From Enoplosus armatus (Eukaryota > Chordata > Actinopteri > Centrarchiformes > Enoplosidae), in the NCBI RefSeq assembly GCF_043641665.1, contig NC_092186.1, forward strand, positions 18,521,001-18,585,000: a DNA stretch of 64,000 nt, read 5' to 3'. A program made the position numbers and the translations under genes. Position 1 is the first letter of the stretch; the number at the start of each line of letters is the position of its first letter. Below the pieces are notes generated by a model. That model made no database searches, had not been told where the DNA came from, and worked only from the letters and a program-made list of their open reading frames with translations. This document shows, piece by piece, positions 12,301 to 24,680 of the stretch.

Positions 12301-14280
12301 CTGTGCTCTGGGCTAGAATCTTTTCTCCCTGGAAGCCAAAATGGAGGATAGTGTGCTGGGGTTTGTGGTGACGGGTAATTTGCTTAACACACGCACACAC
12401 ATACTGTACACACACAAATAGCAAGCAGGAGCAAAGGCAGACTGACGGCTATTAGAGTGCAACGATGCTCCCTCTTATCTCCCACCACGATAGAGATCTA
12501 CAAAGAGCTTGAGAGAGATTATGAATTCATTACCTTGATACACAAGTGAGCGCAGCGATAGACAGGAGTTTGAGAATGGAGATGGGGGCTCGGTGGGTGT
12601 ACAGGGAGGGGCAGGGATGGGAATGCAATGAATTACATGCTGTTGGGTAGAGAATAAATCTGTCAGCTCTTTGCATTTTTAGGAATGTTTGAGCTCCTCA
12701 GATGCCATGTTACATACGGTGCATTCACCTGTGAAACACACATGCATGTATGTGTTTCATTAGAGGTCAGGCATCATGGGGTTCACTGTGTTGCTGAGCT
12801 TCCGTCTAACAACAGGCCACCCTCACACTTTGTCTTTTATTTTTGATTGACAGCAATTGAAACAATATCTGGACAGGTTTGACTGCAGCTCAATGCTGAC
12901 ATTAAGTGGAGTAACTAATAACAAAAGCAGTGCAGCATCTGTGACCTGTGTTATCTTTAGTGGTGCTGCTCACTGAATTGCTCCCTCCTCAGAGTAGACC
13001 TGAACACTTTGTGTGCTTTTGAAGTGAAATCCCATTTTTGTGCATCCCAATCTGTCATTAAATGCATCCTGGCATGATCACATGATAAGAGCCCCACTTA
13101 ACAAGTCCAACAATGGCCTTTGTGGAGAAGTCATCAGATAAATGCCTAAATTATAGAATGTTATTTGTTAGTATAATGCACTAGAGTCTGTATAAGCCTT
13201 CGTGGAGGACTTTTCTGTTACCAAACACTCGCTTACTCCTGCCTCTCTTTCTCCTTCAACTCTCGTGCATTTCTTTTAACCGGCTCACTCTCAATATGGC
13301 TTTCTCTAGGAGAATGTTTTCCCTCCAGCTCTGTTGCACTCAGCTGGCATTTGGAGGCAGGTGAAAGAGTGCAGCTAAATAAACCAAAGAAGTTCAGAAG
13401 AAAGAGTGAGGGCCGAGGGAGACAAAAACACAGACATAGAGGGAGTGTTTTGTATTACTGTGTTTAACTGCGTGTCCTGTGAATCCTGTTAAACTGACAA
13501 GTGTTGTTTTATATGGAGCTCACTGCTGCTTGCATGGTACATTTTCCAAGTTGGCATTATTGGACTGAGCGGACAGTTAGTTTAACTGTGAATGTTGTAA
13601 ACTAGTGGTTTCATATGCTCTCCACTGGTGTGTATCATGTGTAGGTTTAGACCAGTATTTGCCTTTTATTACACACTGTATATCAGATAGTCATGTGAAT
13701 ACTTGATGTTGGTGCTCCTCCAAGACTACAGCTACTGTATGCAGAGTCTGTAAAATCTGCAAGCAAATTTGTATTCATTAATCCATTTGGTTTTTAGAAA
13801 ATAGTGTATCCCATCATTGCTCTACCTTTGCATAATAATTTCATGAATCTGTGTTTTTGTCAAGATGCTGTATTAGAGGCTTTTGGTGTAAACAGAATCT
13901 ATACCATTTGTGGGATAAAATTGATGAAATGTAAACTCGGCATCCTTGATGTAAAAACATAATTTCTTCTAACAGCCATCTAAAAGTCTTATTGCCTTAT
14001 AATATTTAATATTTTGTGTGCTGGCTTGTTTTTAGTGTGGTAATAAGCACTTTTACTGACTGATAAGTACCTGTAATGGTATAGCACCATTTAAATCCAT
14101 CACTCAGCAAAGTTAGAAACACATCTTTGACTGTTTAGAGGCTTTGCTGAAAAAACCCAGTGTATAATTTATGCTGTGTGTAGGGGTGTTTTTATGCAGT
14201 AATATGCTATTACTCTGTGTACATGTTGTGTGTATGTGTAGTGTCCCGTGAATATGTCTTTTGTATGTACGAGCGTCTCT
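9380..14280. other. Non-coding DNA with CNE-like patches, no gene seen
   Basis: No frame resembles a known protein. The stretch 9880-10090 is of balanced composition and carries two CCAAT-type motifs (CCAATCACAG and, reversed, GATTGGCTGG). The stretch 10690-10910 is GC-balanced and complex and is listed separately. 11860-12110 is CpG-richer. From about 12.7 to 14.2 kb the DNA is AT-rich and plain. Confidence 0.65.
10690..10910. other. CNE-like island
   Basis: A complex, repeat-free, GC-balanced stretch between AT-rich flanks, with 'AATCAGGCCGGTAAATCTTA' and 'GGTAGGGAAATGCGCTCAGT' type sequence and no open frame suggesting an exon. The character is that of conserved regulatory elements in teleost introns; conservation has not been tested. 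Confidence 0.25.
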
Positions 14281-14520
14281 GAGTGATTTTTAATGTGCTG
14301 TGTGTGCGTATATGTCTTTCACTGTGTGTGTGTTCAAGCACATGTGCCTTTCAATGTGTGTCACTGTATACAGTGTACTGTACGTGTGTGCATTTGAGTG
14401 CCTTTAACGCTTTTGGGTCACTGTGCGCGAGGTGCTGTGTGCAGATGTAAGCGTGCCTTTCAGCGAGTGTTTGTGCACGTGGTGTGAGTGTGTGTGCATG
14501 TGCATTTCTTCACCGCGGAG
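14281..14520. repeat. Degenerate TG-rich patch
   Basis: An imperfect TGTGTG/TGTATG-rich stretch on the + strand with many short GT runs, probably a decayed (GT)n microsatellite. Confidence 0.7.
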
Positions 14521-14884
14521 GGGCGGGTGAAGCCAGAGAGGCCACGAGTGATGAGTGATGCCAGAGGTGGTTTTCTACCAACCTCTCCGCTGGCTTGCTG
14601 GCTCACTAATGGCCTCCTCAGTGGGTTGGCTGACCGACTTGCTGGCTCTCAGTGGCTCCGTCTTCCTTATTTGGTAGTGGAGGGTGGGGGATGGTGGCGG
14701 CAGGGTAGTGGATGGGGGAGCGGCGGTGCTCTGTTTACACGCAGGAGTCAGGAGGTCAGAGCGCCAGAGTGCCATGGAGCAAACACAGATCACTTAAAGA
14801 CAGTAAGAGAGCGAGCGAGCCATTGCTTCACGGCCGTCAACTGGATGGATCGGGGCAGATTCACCATGAAAGAGGGTGATGGAG

Positions 14885-14902
14885 TGTGTGTGTGTGTGTG
14901 TG
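14885..14902. repeat. (GT)n microsatellite
   Basis: Nine perfect GT units, followed by a GA-rich patch. Confidence 0.9.
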
Positions 14903-16559
14903 AGTGAGAGAGAGGGGAGGGTGGATTACAGTACATACTTTGGCGAAGCCCCAGAAAAAAAGCCTCCACAGGTAATTTCCACACACATACACACTCTGGT
15001 CTTTCTTTACCCTCTCTTGCTCTCAGGCCCTGGACAGTTGAGGGGAGTCAGTAGGAAGGAAATTAAAGGCAACCATCCTTATAGTTTTGCTCTTGTCCGC
15101 TTGACTGCCTGCATGCCTGCCTGCTTGCCTGCCTGCGTTCCCTGGGCAATGTTTATGCTGTGCCCTGCCCAGGACAGAATAGATTCGCCCACACAGCACT
15201 GTGCTCTCAACCAGAACCTAAGTAGGTCTGGCAAGCCTGAGCCACAGTCCTATTCACTCTCACTCCTCTGGATTAGGCCCTACAGCCTGGGGCAACACAG
15301 CGATGACTGCATTAATAGATCTGAGATAGCATCTCTCCACCCCACCCTAAAAATATATATCCAAGTCTTTTATATTAGGACACATCAGCAGGTTGTTTAT
15401 TTTCATCCATCAGCTTCCCCAAAGTTTAGGAGGATAGTTTGCAAACTACTTGGGAGAAGTTTTGCGTGTCGGTGGAATCAGCCAAAGCCCTCCAGGTGCT
15501 ATAAAATGCCGTGTAAAGATGAGTGCAAACTCAATGTAACAGGTTGTCAGAATTGATGGTTGAGCTGCACTGAATGATGGAAATTAAGCTTGGATGTTTT
15601 CCAAGTTCCAAAGAAACAAAAATGATACAAAACATGAAACAAAAAGGGGACCTTTAAAATGCTTCACACTGCATAGCTTTCCACCATCACTGTGAGGAAA
15701 GTGTAATAAGCAAAACATCTTTCATTCCCAAATACCATGAAATTACATGCGCTGGCATAATCAAATTCATTACCTCCAAACTTGAGGTCAATTTACATTT
15801 CTTTAAATGCCGCTGCAAATAACTGGAGCGTATATAATTGAATAATGCTAATTCATTGCTGTGTTTTTTGTCTTCTCTCTTTATGATGTATATTAGGGTT
15901 GTTGCTAGTACAGTACAGTGTGCAGTGAAGGCACTGCTGTGATGAGGGTGGTGGCAGCTCGCAGGGCACATTATCCAGCCTGTCAAACTCCCCGTGCCAT
16001 GCTACGGATAACACTGCTCTGCGAGAACACAGTGCCTCTTGACGCCAGCTGTAAAGATTAGCAGAGCTTTGTTTAATTGTGCTGCTAACAACCTAGGAGC
16101 CACTTAAAAGCTGCTGCTCTCTTTTCCTTAGAAACTGTCTTTAAAGCTCAGCCAACATTTGCTGCTGCCTGTTCATTCAGGTACAAAGGCCTTAGGGATT
16201 TGTCAAGTCAGGTACACTCAGTCGCAAGGAGGACACCCCACCCCCATCCTGCAGGGGGAGGCACCTGAATCAGCAACAACTGGTAAGCATCGAACTAAAA
16301 TAGATCCTAAAAGGTAAAATTAAAACAGCTTTTAAAATGGAACTTTTGAATATTCTCTAAAATTCCTTTAATGATGTCAGTGGATCTTATGTGGACGGTC
16401 TTCCCTCTGTGCTCTTTCTGTTTCCAGCTTGTTGAGCCCATGGTGGGGGGTCCAGATGCGCTATCTCGCCTCTCCACCATTTCTGCAGTCAAATGAAGCA
16501 GGTCACTGAGGCCTCACTATCATAGCAGCCCAATATGCCAAATACAGCTGTTAATATGA

Positions 16560-16770
16560 GGCTGGTGGCCTCCGGCGGCGAGGTGACGTGAAGCAGGCCG
16601 CCCTCTGCACATGGGCACATGGAGAGGGGATGTCTGGGCCTGCATCTGCTCTGACACCCATTAGCTCATGCTCATCCGCAGTTTCTGCATGTCTACCGCT
16701 CTGCCAGTGGCACTAATAATCAAGCGATGATATGGAAATGAGATTGGGATGTGCAATGTGAGTCAACTAC
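16560..16770. other. CNE-like island
   Basis: A GC-rich start (CCGGCGGCGAGGTGACGTGA) passes into an AT-rich end with CACTAATAATCAAGCGATGA and an octamer-like ATATGGAAATGAG. It is unique, complex sequence with homeodomain-type TAAT cores. The regulatory role is inferred from this composition only. Confidence 0.27.
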
Positions 16771-18365
16771 AGTAGATATGTCAGCTCGAAATTAAACTAT
16801 CCACTGGACTGAAGCTGTAGAGATGAGGACATTTTGCCGTACAACCAAGAGATTGCATTTTGACCTGCTGGTGTAATATCTGGATGAATAAGATTAACCT
16901 ACACAGACATACAGTGCACACGATTACAGTGGATAAGTCACGTAAAATGATATGGTTGTTTTATTGCAAAATTGATAACTACAGAAAATATTGAAAGAAC
17001 ATTGCATTCTGTGAAATGCTACCAGTTTGTAACCTGTTTGTTTTGTGTATGTTTCTCCTTAACAGAGAATTTAAGTTTGGAGACTGATTATGAAGTCAGT
17101 TGAAGTGTGATGTGAGTGATAGATTGAGTACAAGAATGTGAACGATGCTCAACGGCCAGACTTTTTTTTTTTTTACTTTTTAATTAGTCTTGCTATAATG
17201 TTGTTCTCTGGGTGTGTGACTAAATGTGCTGCCATGTTGACCAGGACTTTCCTGAATGAGGTATTTTAATCTCAAGAGATATTGCAAACTCAAGAGACTA
17301 TTCAGGTAAAAAAATAAATAAATCAACAAATCATACAATTAGAATTAAAGGAAAGAGTTGATTTCAATTAAGCGAGGCCTAGGATGTTTTTTTTTTACAA
17401 GGCTTCTAATCTCAAGAGGATGCAAAATGCTGCATACAGTGCAAAAAATAATTACTCAATTTCAAAGACAGTACAAGTGAAAACCTTTTAAAGTGAATTC
17501 TGCACTCAGTAGTATGCACCAACGTGGAGAGGAGTGAATTTGAATGAAGTTGGAAAAAGTCAGGCGACTGAGTACATCCCTCTTGATGCGTGACTGCTTC
17601 CAGGTCTGAAAACCACCAATGCGGTTTGCTGAGTGAACGAATGGCAGAGGTACAGGAGGAGCTCCTCAGTGCCAGCTCACTGTGGCAGGTAGATGATAGC
17701 TCTCTCTCTCAGCCTCGGCTCAGCTGTCAATAGGGACGGATGGGTTTAACACAAGTAGCACAGAAATAAGGAAGATGACAGTTTACAATCTGTCATGTTA
17801 TGGTGATTAGGAAGGGGAAATAATAATATGCCGCTTTTCCAACAAACTTCAATAAACACTTTTACACTGTTTTGTGGACATCTTTGTATTTGTATGAAAC
17901 GGTGGAACCCAAGGTTGCAGTCCATTAGTGACAGCAAAAATTCATTTATTAACTAAATGGTAGTTATCTGCAGCTTCTCAATTAGGGGGGATAAGATGCT
18001 CTGTCACAGCCCTGCTTTGAGAATTACAAATGAAAAACAGGTGTATTTTGACATAAAAAGACTTGAGAAGGACTATGACTAGGATAATGCTACACTGTGA
18101 CTATCAAAGATCTGTAACCAAAGGCAGAGACAGAAAGATGGAGGAAGGAAAGAAGGAGCGACAAATGTAGGAGGAATGTAGATGCATGAATTTGTGCTCC
18201 ACAATGTAAAAATCAGTTATTATGCAGGGTGTGAGACTCCTTCTGGAGAACAAAATTATTCTCCTAATATGGCGGTGCACTCTGCAGAAATATTAGAGGC
18301 CCACTTACCGCTGGGTTGTTTTCAAAACCTCTTTAGCTTCATATCTTCAGCTGCTCCAGCGGCTT

Positions 18366-18391
18366 CTTCTTCTTCTTTTTCTTCTTCTTGT
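18366..18391. repeat. (CTT)n microsatellite
   Basis: Imperfect CTT/TTC repeats on the + strand, followed shortly by a purine-rich patch (18419-18478). Confidence 0.85.
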
Positions 18392-20280
18392 TACTCGCTC
18401 ACTTGCACCTTTAAAGCAGATAGAAAAAGGGGGAGAGGGAGAAAAAGAGGGAAAATGAAAGAGAAACATTAATGAAAAGGACTACTAAATGAACTGCCTC
18501 CTCAAGTGGTAGGTGGGGGAATTCGACAAACGCTGAGATGAGTTTCTCTCTCTCCCTCTCCTTCTTGCCCTTTGTGACCACAGGACGACAGTTCTTGGGT
18601 GAAGAGGAGGCTTGCTGCTGATTGCCTGAGAGCGTGGAGTGCGAATCTGCATGAAATTCCTCTTGGCTTTTTTTTGATCATTTTCTCCTTCACATCTCTA
18701 ATGAGCCTGGTCCAAATCTGTGGGTGCTTGTGTGTATGTGTTGGGTGTGTGCATGAGCCCGGTCGATGTGTGTTCTGATATTCACCCATGTACTGTGTAT
18801 ACAGATCCATACGTTTATGATTTCTAGAGCAATTTGTATATGGAGGGGTGTTTCCAGGTTTGTGTGTGTGCACTAAGAATGTTTGAGTGTGCATTTATGT
18901 TTGTGTTTGTGGTTTTAACTACTTAAATATAAGTGCATATCGTATATCGACATGTATTTATGTGCATTTGGACGTGTAATTGTACGTGTGCTTGTGTGAG
19001 CTTCTATGCGTCTGGAGGCCATGTCTACCGCACCGTAGCCTCACTCGATATTCAGTCGATACTCTCAGTCAGGTCTGCAGCTGTGGGCGGCCATGAGTTC
19101 ACCCTAAGGAGCTTCCACCGAGCAGCTGAGGAAGGTTATCTCCAGTGAAAGGTCAGAGGAGCTCATCATTACCCTGTGCCCAGAGTCCTTCTAGATAACG
19201 ATGTGAATATCATTGCTGGAATGCACGATCGATTAATATGGACACTAAGGCTCCTATAGGACAGCTTCCCCAAACACACTACATGGCTTGTTGTGGAAGT
19301 GTTGTCAAAATAACAGAGTTTTGACTTTGGCACCAAGTTTATGTTGAAAAAACAATATTTATATGCAAGTTCTGCAGACCGAGATTAAATTACTATGCAG
19401 ATAGAGTGTACGTAAGGAGAACACATAATTCATACCTAGTGCAAATGCAAAGCCCATCATATGATATCATATCCACAAGACATAACGTGGGCTCTCTGTA
19501 TGCTTTCATGCTTTGATTCTTAAATTATGACTGCTCTGCTTCTTTAAGCAATTAAAATCTGGACATTTACATCATCTGGGTGTGATGGTGAAATTGAACT
19601 TCAACTTGCAGACGTATTTATAAATAAAGTATTAACCACTTATGAAATTAAATAGCTACTCTCTCAAAAAGTCTTATCAAAGTTGATGTTAATGAGACAA
19701 CTTTATGCTTTGTTGTAGGAGGAAAAAGGAAATGTTTGTCATAAGAAAGGCAACACATTTCTACTGACTCCTATGTGTCCTCAGCCCTATGTTAGTGACG
19801 TCTCTCCTCCTCCTCTCCTCTGTCTCTGGCTCATGAACTGGGCGCTGCTTGTAGACAGTCTCCCAGCATCCTCTATGGGCATTATTACCTCGAATGCCGA
19901 CGGTCAACATGATCCTTTACTCTGACAAGCCACTGGGGTCAGGTCGACCCTCACTGGCCAATCAGTGTCAACTAACAGGCTGGCTGCAGAAGGATCCCCT
20001 GATACACTGACTGCAGCATGGGGAGAGCACGGAGTGGATGTGTGTGTGTGTGTGACAACATGGGTTTGTGAACAGGGTGCATATGGGGGCAAATGTAGAA
20101 CTTATGAAGCTCAATGAAACTGTGTGTGTTTGTGATTTTGCATGGCTGGGTTTGAAAACAAGCAGGTGAGTTTGCGGCAAAAAAAGTAGTAGAAGTAAAA
20201 GCATGTGTGGCTGTTTATATACATGAGCATGCGTGCATGTGTGTGTCGGTGAGGGAGGGAGGGAGGAAAAAAAGTGGCCG

Positions 20281-20500
20281 ATTCTGCAAGACTCCCTCCT
20301 CCCACACGCCTGGCTGCCAAGACGAGCGCGGGGGAATTTGTTTAATGTACAGCATTTATTCACTGCACACACGCTGTTGCACTACCGCTTCCTCCGTCGC
20401 ATGAGACACTCCCTTGGCTGGGCGAGTCGCCATTAATCAGCCGGAATGAAGGGTTAGCCGAACAGCACGGAAGCTAAATCTCATCCTTAATCAACAACTA
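20281..20500. other. CNE-like island
   Basis: Unique, CpG-containing sequence with GGGGGAATTTGTTTAATGTA and CGCCATTAATCAGCCGG cores between a TG-rich repeat and plain AT-rich DNA. The TAAT/AATCA cores suit homeodomain binding. No exon reading was found. Enhancer identity is inference. Confidence 0.28.
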
Positions 20501-21159
20501 AGATAGTGGAAATATTGCCTGGCGTCCTCACAATAGCATGCAGGTGAGAGCGTGATGCTCAAACTCTGTCAGTGTTTTTTTCTGCTGTGGAACGGAGGTT
20601 AAGTTATGCTTTGTCCACTCATGTGGAAAGAAGCTCCGGTTTGTTTTCTCATGACCCTGCAACATATTGGCATTGAATTTAGTCACCGTGTTGAGACAGA
20701 TGGCTGAGCATCATGGTGCATGGCAAATTGGGAAATGAAAACATGCATGCTCAAAACTGGGTCCATGTATTTTTTCTCCAGCAACGTGACCACACAGGGT
20801 ACATTTAGAATGGAAGAACAGGGCACTTTCACTCACTGAGCATGTGCATGACAAAATAAAAGCAAAAAAGTAAGAAAACACAAGGCTGACCTACTCTGTG
20901 CAAATGTCAACAGGTCTGCTACTTGGGAAGTAAAAAACTGCACATTTCAACCTCAGATGATGAAATGTCAACACAGTTTCTACTTTGATGTGACAAAAGA
21001 GACCTTTTCTCTTTGAATGAAGCATTTTTGCCACGGTAGCACCTTAAGTCTTTCTGTCCTGTCCTCACCCTCACCCACCCACCTCCTCACTCTCCATTGT
21101 TCTCCAGGTATAAAAGGATTGATATGCCCTAAAGCAATTAAAAGCCAGATCTTCACCAG

Positions 21160-21640
21160 AGCAAGAAGAGAAGAGAACAGAGAGAATGACAAGAGAAAAG
21201 GGGAAGTCGAGGAAATGGGAGTGAAGCACAGAGAAGGTGTGAGAGGAAAGGAGGGGAGAAATGTGAAGTTGAGCTAATCAATATGGAGGGATATGTCAGG
21301 GAGAACAAACGAGAGAAGTGGGAGGTGGGAGGAGGACGAGTTCAGAGAGAGGAGAGCAGACCGTGACAGGGGAGGAGCAGATAAGTCAAGAGGAGGGAGG
21401 AGGAGGAGTCAAGAAGGGACAAGTTGAAGGAGAGGAAAGCAGTGAGGAAATGACAGGTGAACACAAGCTGAAGGAAAAGACAGAAGAGAAGACAGGAGGG
21501 GAGAAGAGAAACTAGGAGAAGAAGTAAGGATGAGCGGAGAGGAAAAGGCAAGAGGGGAGATAATGGGAGGAGATGAAAGAACGAGCCAAGAGGAAGAGAG
21601 AGTGGAATAGAGAGGAAATGACAAGTCGAGAGTAGATGCT
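21160..21640. repeat. Polypurine tract
   Basis: About 480 bases that are nearly all A and G on the + strand (GAGAGGAAAGGAGG-like). The frames open across it on both strands are consequences of composition. Confidence 0.85.
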
Positions 21641-22257
21641 GCTTCTATATATATGACTGATAGAGAATCTGGCACTCATGAATTCGTCATTCATAAGAGT
21701 TTGACTCCAAATTCAGTTCTCCCTCTTTTAAAAATGACGACAAAATTAAGGCAAGCAATGATATTTCCCAAAAAGATAGCTACCTTAAGTCCTGTGTGGA
21801 TAAAATAAGACTTTAACACACTGGGTCCTGGACTGGATTCCTTTAAGCTGGGAAAGGTGGCTTTTGTTGTCATTTGACCATTTACCATTTAATGGTTTCA
21901 CAATGTTATGTTAATGTCATGCAGTTACATTTCTCATTTCATTATATGTTATGATGAAAGACTAATGCTAGTAACTTTCTATACTATACTAGTATAGTAA
22001 TGAATCAGAGAAACAAAAGGGATTAGCTTCAAAGCACACCTCTTTGCTCATATTTAAGACTACATAATAGTCAGTACAGTACATGTGCAGTGCCCTATGT
22101 TTTGTATATAATTTTTGAAGCACTATTACTATGTGTCTTACAAAAAAGACTTCCTAGGTGGAAATAAGTGTTCTAATAAAAGGAAATGTCACACAAATGT
22201 CATAGGCGGGATTCTTTCAGTAGTCGCTGTCAACAGCCGTGTGTGCTCTCCTGATAT

Positions 22258-22350
22258 AGTGTCCTTGAACAAGTCTCTACCTGATCACTTACCGTAAGCT
22301 GCTCTGGTTTAAAGCATTGGCTGAATGCCGAAAAATGCTAATGTAAAAGA
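22258..22350 (+). mobile_element. SINE/LINE-type 3' tail fragment
   Basis: 'GTGTCCTTGAACAAGTCTCT' is followed by 'GCTCTGGTTTAAAGCATTGG' and 'CTGAATGCC...ATGCTAATGTAAA', a decayed form of the teleost repeat tail with a '...GCTCTGGATAAGAGCGTCTGC...AATGTAATGTAAA' layout (recalled). The 5' head is not visible. Confidence 0.55.
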
Positions 22351-23940
22351 GGAGAATTGACCTCATGGAAATTACTGTTTCAATTCAAAGCCATGTAGCA
22401 AGGCACTGAGGCACCAGTCAAGGCTCCTTTGGGCTCTGAGAGAGGAATAATGAGACATTCATTGGATAATAACCTCCTTTAGTCATTCAAATGTATTCCA
22501 ATCTACTCCAGGCAGCATTCTGACCCACAAAATACTGAAAATGACCAATGACCCTTCCTTTGTTTTGTGCCATTACGTATCTACCCAGCTATGTAGGAAA
22601 TTAATCCACCTGTTAAGTACTGCACTCTTCATCAGCACAAAGTTTGGGAAAATTAGCTTTACATTGGTTTAAATGGACTATCTAATGCTTTTATTATGAA
22701 AAGTTAAAGTTTTAAAGGTCTGAGCTAGTGTTTGGTTGTGGTCACTGTAGATACAAAACCTTCACTTTCAGACATGCACCCCAAACTTTAATCTGAGGCA
22801 ATTTCACATCTCATGTCTGAATCATTTTAAGGTGTTGAGGAGATCAATCTTCTCATATCAGAACAGCAAAAACATTTTTTCCTTTTCCTTTTCATTTCCA
22901 GGGCAGAAGTCAGTCTCTCCATGTATTTTCCATGTTCATTCATTCCAGCCGTGTAGATGAATATATAAATATCCAGTAAAACTCTTTTCATATATGAATT
23001 AAACAAGAGTCCCAACTTAACGTCCTGTCATTCATTGCTTGTGCACTGTCAGATATGATAAAACAGGCAGCAGAATTTGCTATCAAATAACATTAAATGA
23101 TGAAACTGATATGAAAATATATCATGAGTTTCACTGTTAGGAGTGGTGGCGAGCTCATGATGGTCTTTAAGGCTTCAATGGCAAAATCATTTTTAAAATC
23201 CATCAGTGATGCAGCCTGAGAGAAAACATGAAGACACTCTTCTTCCTCTCTATCTTCACTTTTTTAACTCACTCATTCTGTAAATGTGCTGGCAGGTCTG
23301 AATATGGGTGGGTGATATGGCCGTAAAAGTCACCTATGTATTTATGTATGACAAATTGTCATCACTTTAACAGACGGATGAAGCCAGCCATGTTATGTTA
23401 TGTCTGGCTTTATTGTAAAAAACAAGGAAGAGTTTTAATTAAGGTTTTTTATCCACCCATTGCCCAATTAAAAACACTGTGTTGTTTTTTTACAAAATGA
23501 CCACAAACATTTCCAACATAATTTTTTTGTTTTATAAATTGTCAAGAGTTTCTTTCAAAACAAATTCCACACTCAACCAGAGTGCCTTTGTCCTGTAACC
23601 TCATTATTCTGTCAAAGAACCTCCACACACTCAAACACCACAATTCTCAGATGAAACACTCCAGCAATGAGCCACTCTGACTGAAGTTTCATTAGTGGGG
23701 TCTGTTTTGTGCAGATAAAGTGCATCAGCGTCCATTATAATAACATGCTCTCAGCAGAGCCCCAGTCATAATTACTGCCATGCAACATTGGTTTGAAAGT
23801 CTATGAGGTGACCTGTCTGTTGTAGACCTGCACACACACGGTGGTTCTTAGTGCTTACTTTTGGAGTAAGTTTATCTTTCTTTGCATGTGTAGATTGGAC
23901 ATTTGTGTATGTGCTTGTTCAATGGTGAGAAAGTGCCTAT

Positions 23941-24152
23941 GGCCCTGTTTCCACCTGGCATTAACATGTGTTTTGGACAGCTCTAAGTACACCTGGCATT
24001 AGAATGCGTCTCCACATGCGATGGTGATGGTGAGTGATAGGATCGCAATGCGTCCTCAATGCGTCTTGGGTGCATTCACACCTGTACTTAGAGCTGTCCA
24101 CTTGTGATCGGATCACCCAAGACGCATTTTAATGCCAGGTGGAAACAGGGCC
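23941..24152. mobile_element. Palindromic MITE, about 212 bp
   Basis: The ends are perfect inverted repeats of 24 bases starting GGCCCTGTTTCCACCTGGCA, and the similarity continues to about 30 bases with two mismatches. TAT stands directly outside both ends (23938-23940 and 24153-24155) and may be a 3-bp target duplication. A second inverted pair lies inside: GGACAGCTCTAAGTAC at 23975-23990 and its reverse complement at 24084-24099. There is also a direct copy of CACCTGGCATTA (23952-23963 and 23990-24001). It encodes no protein and so would be mobilised by a transposase elsewhere. The superfamily is not decided: a 3-bp duplication suits PIF/Harbinger, but TAT is not their usual TWA. Confidence 0.88.
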
Positions 24153-24179
24153 TATCGGCATGCTGTATGCAGTGACTGA

Positions 24180-24345
24180 TATTCAATTAGTCCACCTGCC
24201 ACCTCTACACGGATTCCAGCGCTCAGTAAATCAGCTTGCCTGACAGCACACAGGTCGATATTAATATTAACGCCTCCATAAATAATGTTATTGTAGGCCC
24301 TCATGTTAATGGTTCATGATATGATGGGCATGATAAAGTACAGCG
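24180..24345. other. CNE-like island beside the MITE
   Basis: Complex unique sequence with E-box-like CCACCTGCCACC, the palindromic CGATATTAATATTAACG and homeodomain-type ATAAATAATGTTATTG. It starts directly downstream of the MITE. No open frame suggests an exon. Regulatory role is inference. Confidence 0.28.
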
Positions 24346-24569
24346 CGTGTTCCATTGTGAAGGTTCGGGGGTTTAACAGGGAGAGAGAGATAGACAGACT
24401 AAATCCCCTTCGATGTCCTTCGATAGGGACGTTGGTGACATTGGGTTGGAAGTGCGCCGAGGTGGTCACAGCTGTGTTCCCAAGCCTGACTGGCTAGGGG
24501 GTGGGGAGGTTGTGAGTGTGTGTGTGTGTGTGGTGGATTGGTGGGGGGTTAGAATGGGAGGCTGTTGGG

Positions 24570-24680
24570 ACTGGACACAGCGGATTAATTATTATAAATC
24601 ATCTCCCAGGCCACATGTTTATGGCTGCTACTCAAACTGTTGTCTGACGGCCCGATTTCCATCTCGTACACTGCAGTGTA
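24570..24680. other. CNE-like island
   Basis: Contains GGATTAATTATTATAAATCA followed by a GC-balanced CAGGCCACATGTTTATGGCT. TAAT-rich homeodomain cores sit next to a CATG E-box-like site. Non-coding in all frames by inspection. Confidence 0.25.

Larger units (their letters stand above)
14990..21010. other. Non-coding DNA with candidate regulatory islands, no gene seen
   Basis: The longest open frame of the window (14876-15556, 226 codons, + strand) begins in a GT repeat and crosses a degenerate (GCCT)n block near 15110-15134. It shows no domain and I do not call it a gene. CNE-like islands occur at 16.0-16.15, 16.56-16.77 and 20.28-20.50 kb. TG-rich decayed repeats occupy 18.72-18.91 and 20.03-20.25 kb, and a (CTT)n block lies near 18.37 kb. 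Confidence 0.65.

Noticed and set aside
14876..15556. Longest open frame, 226 codons, + strand
   Set aside because: It starts in a (GT)n repeat, crosses a degenerate (GCCT)n block that gives repeated Cys-Leu-Pro-Ala residues, and shows no domain, homologue or fitting splice sites.
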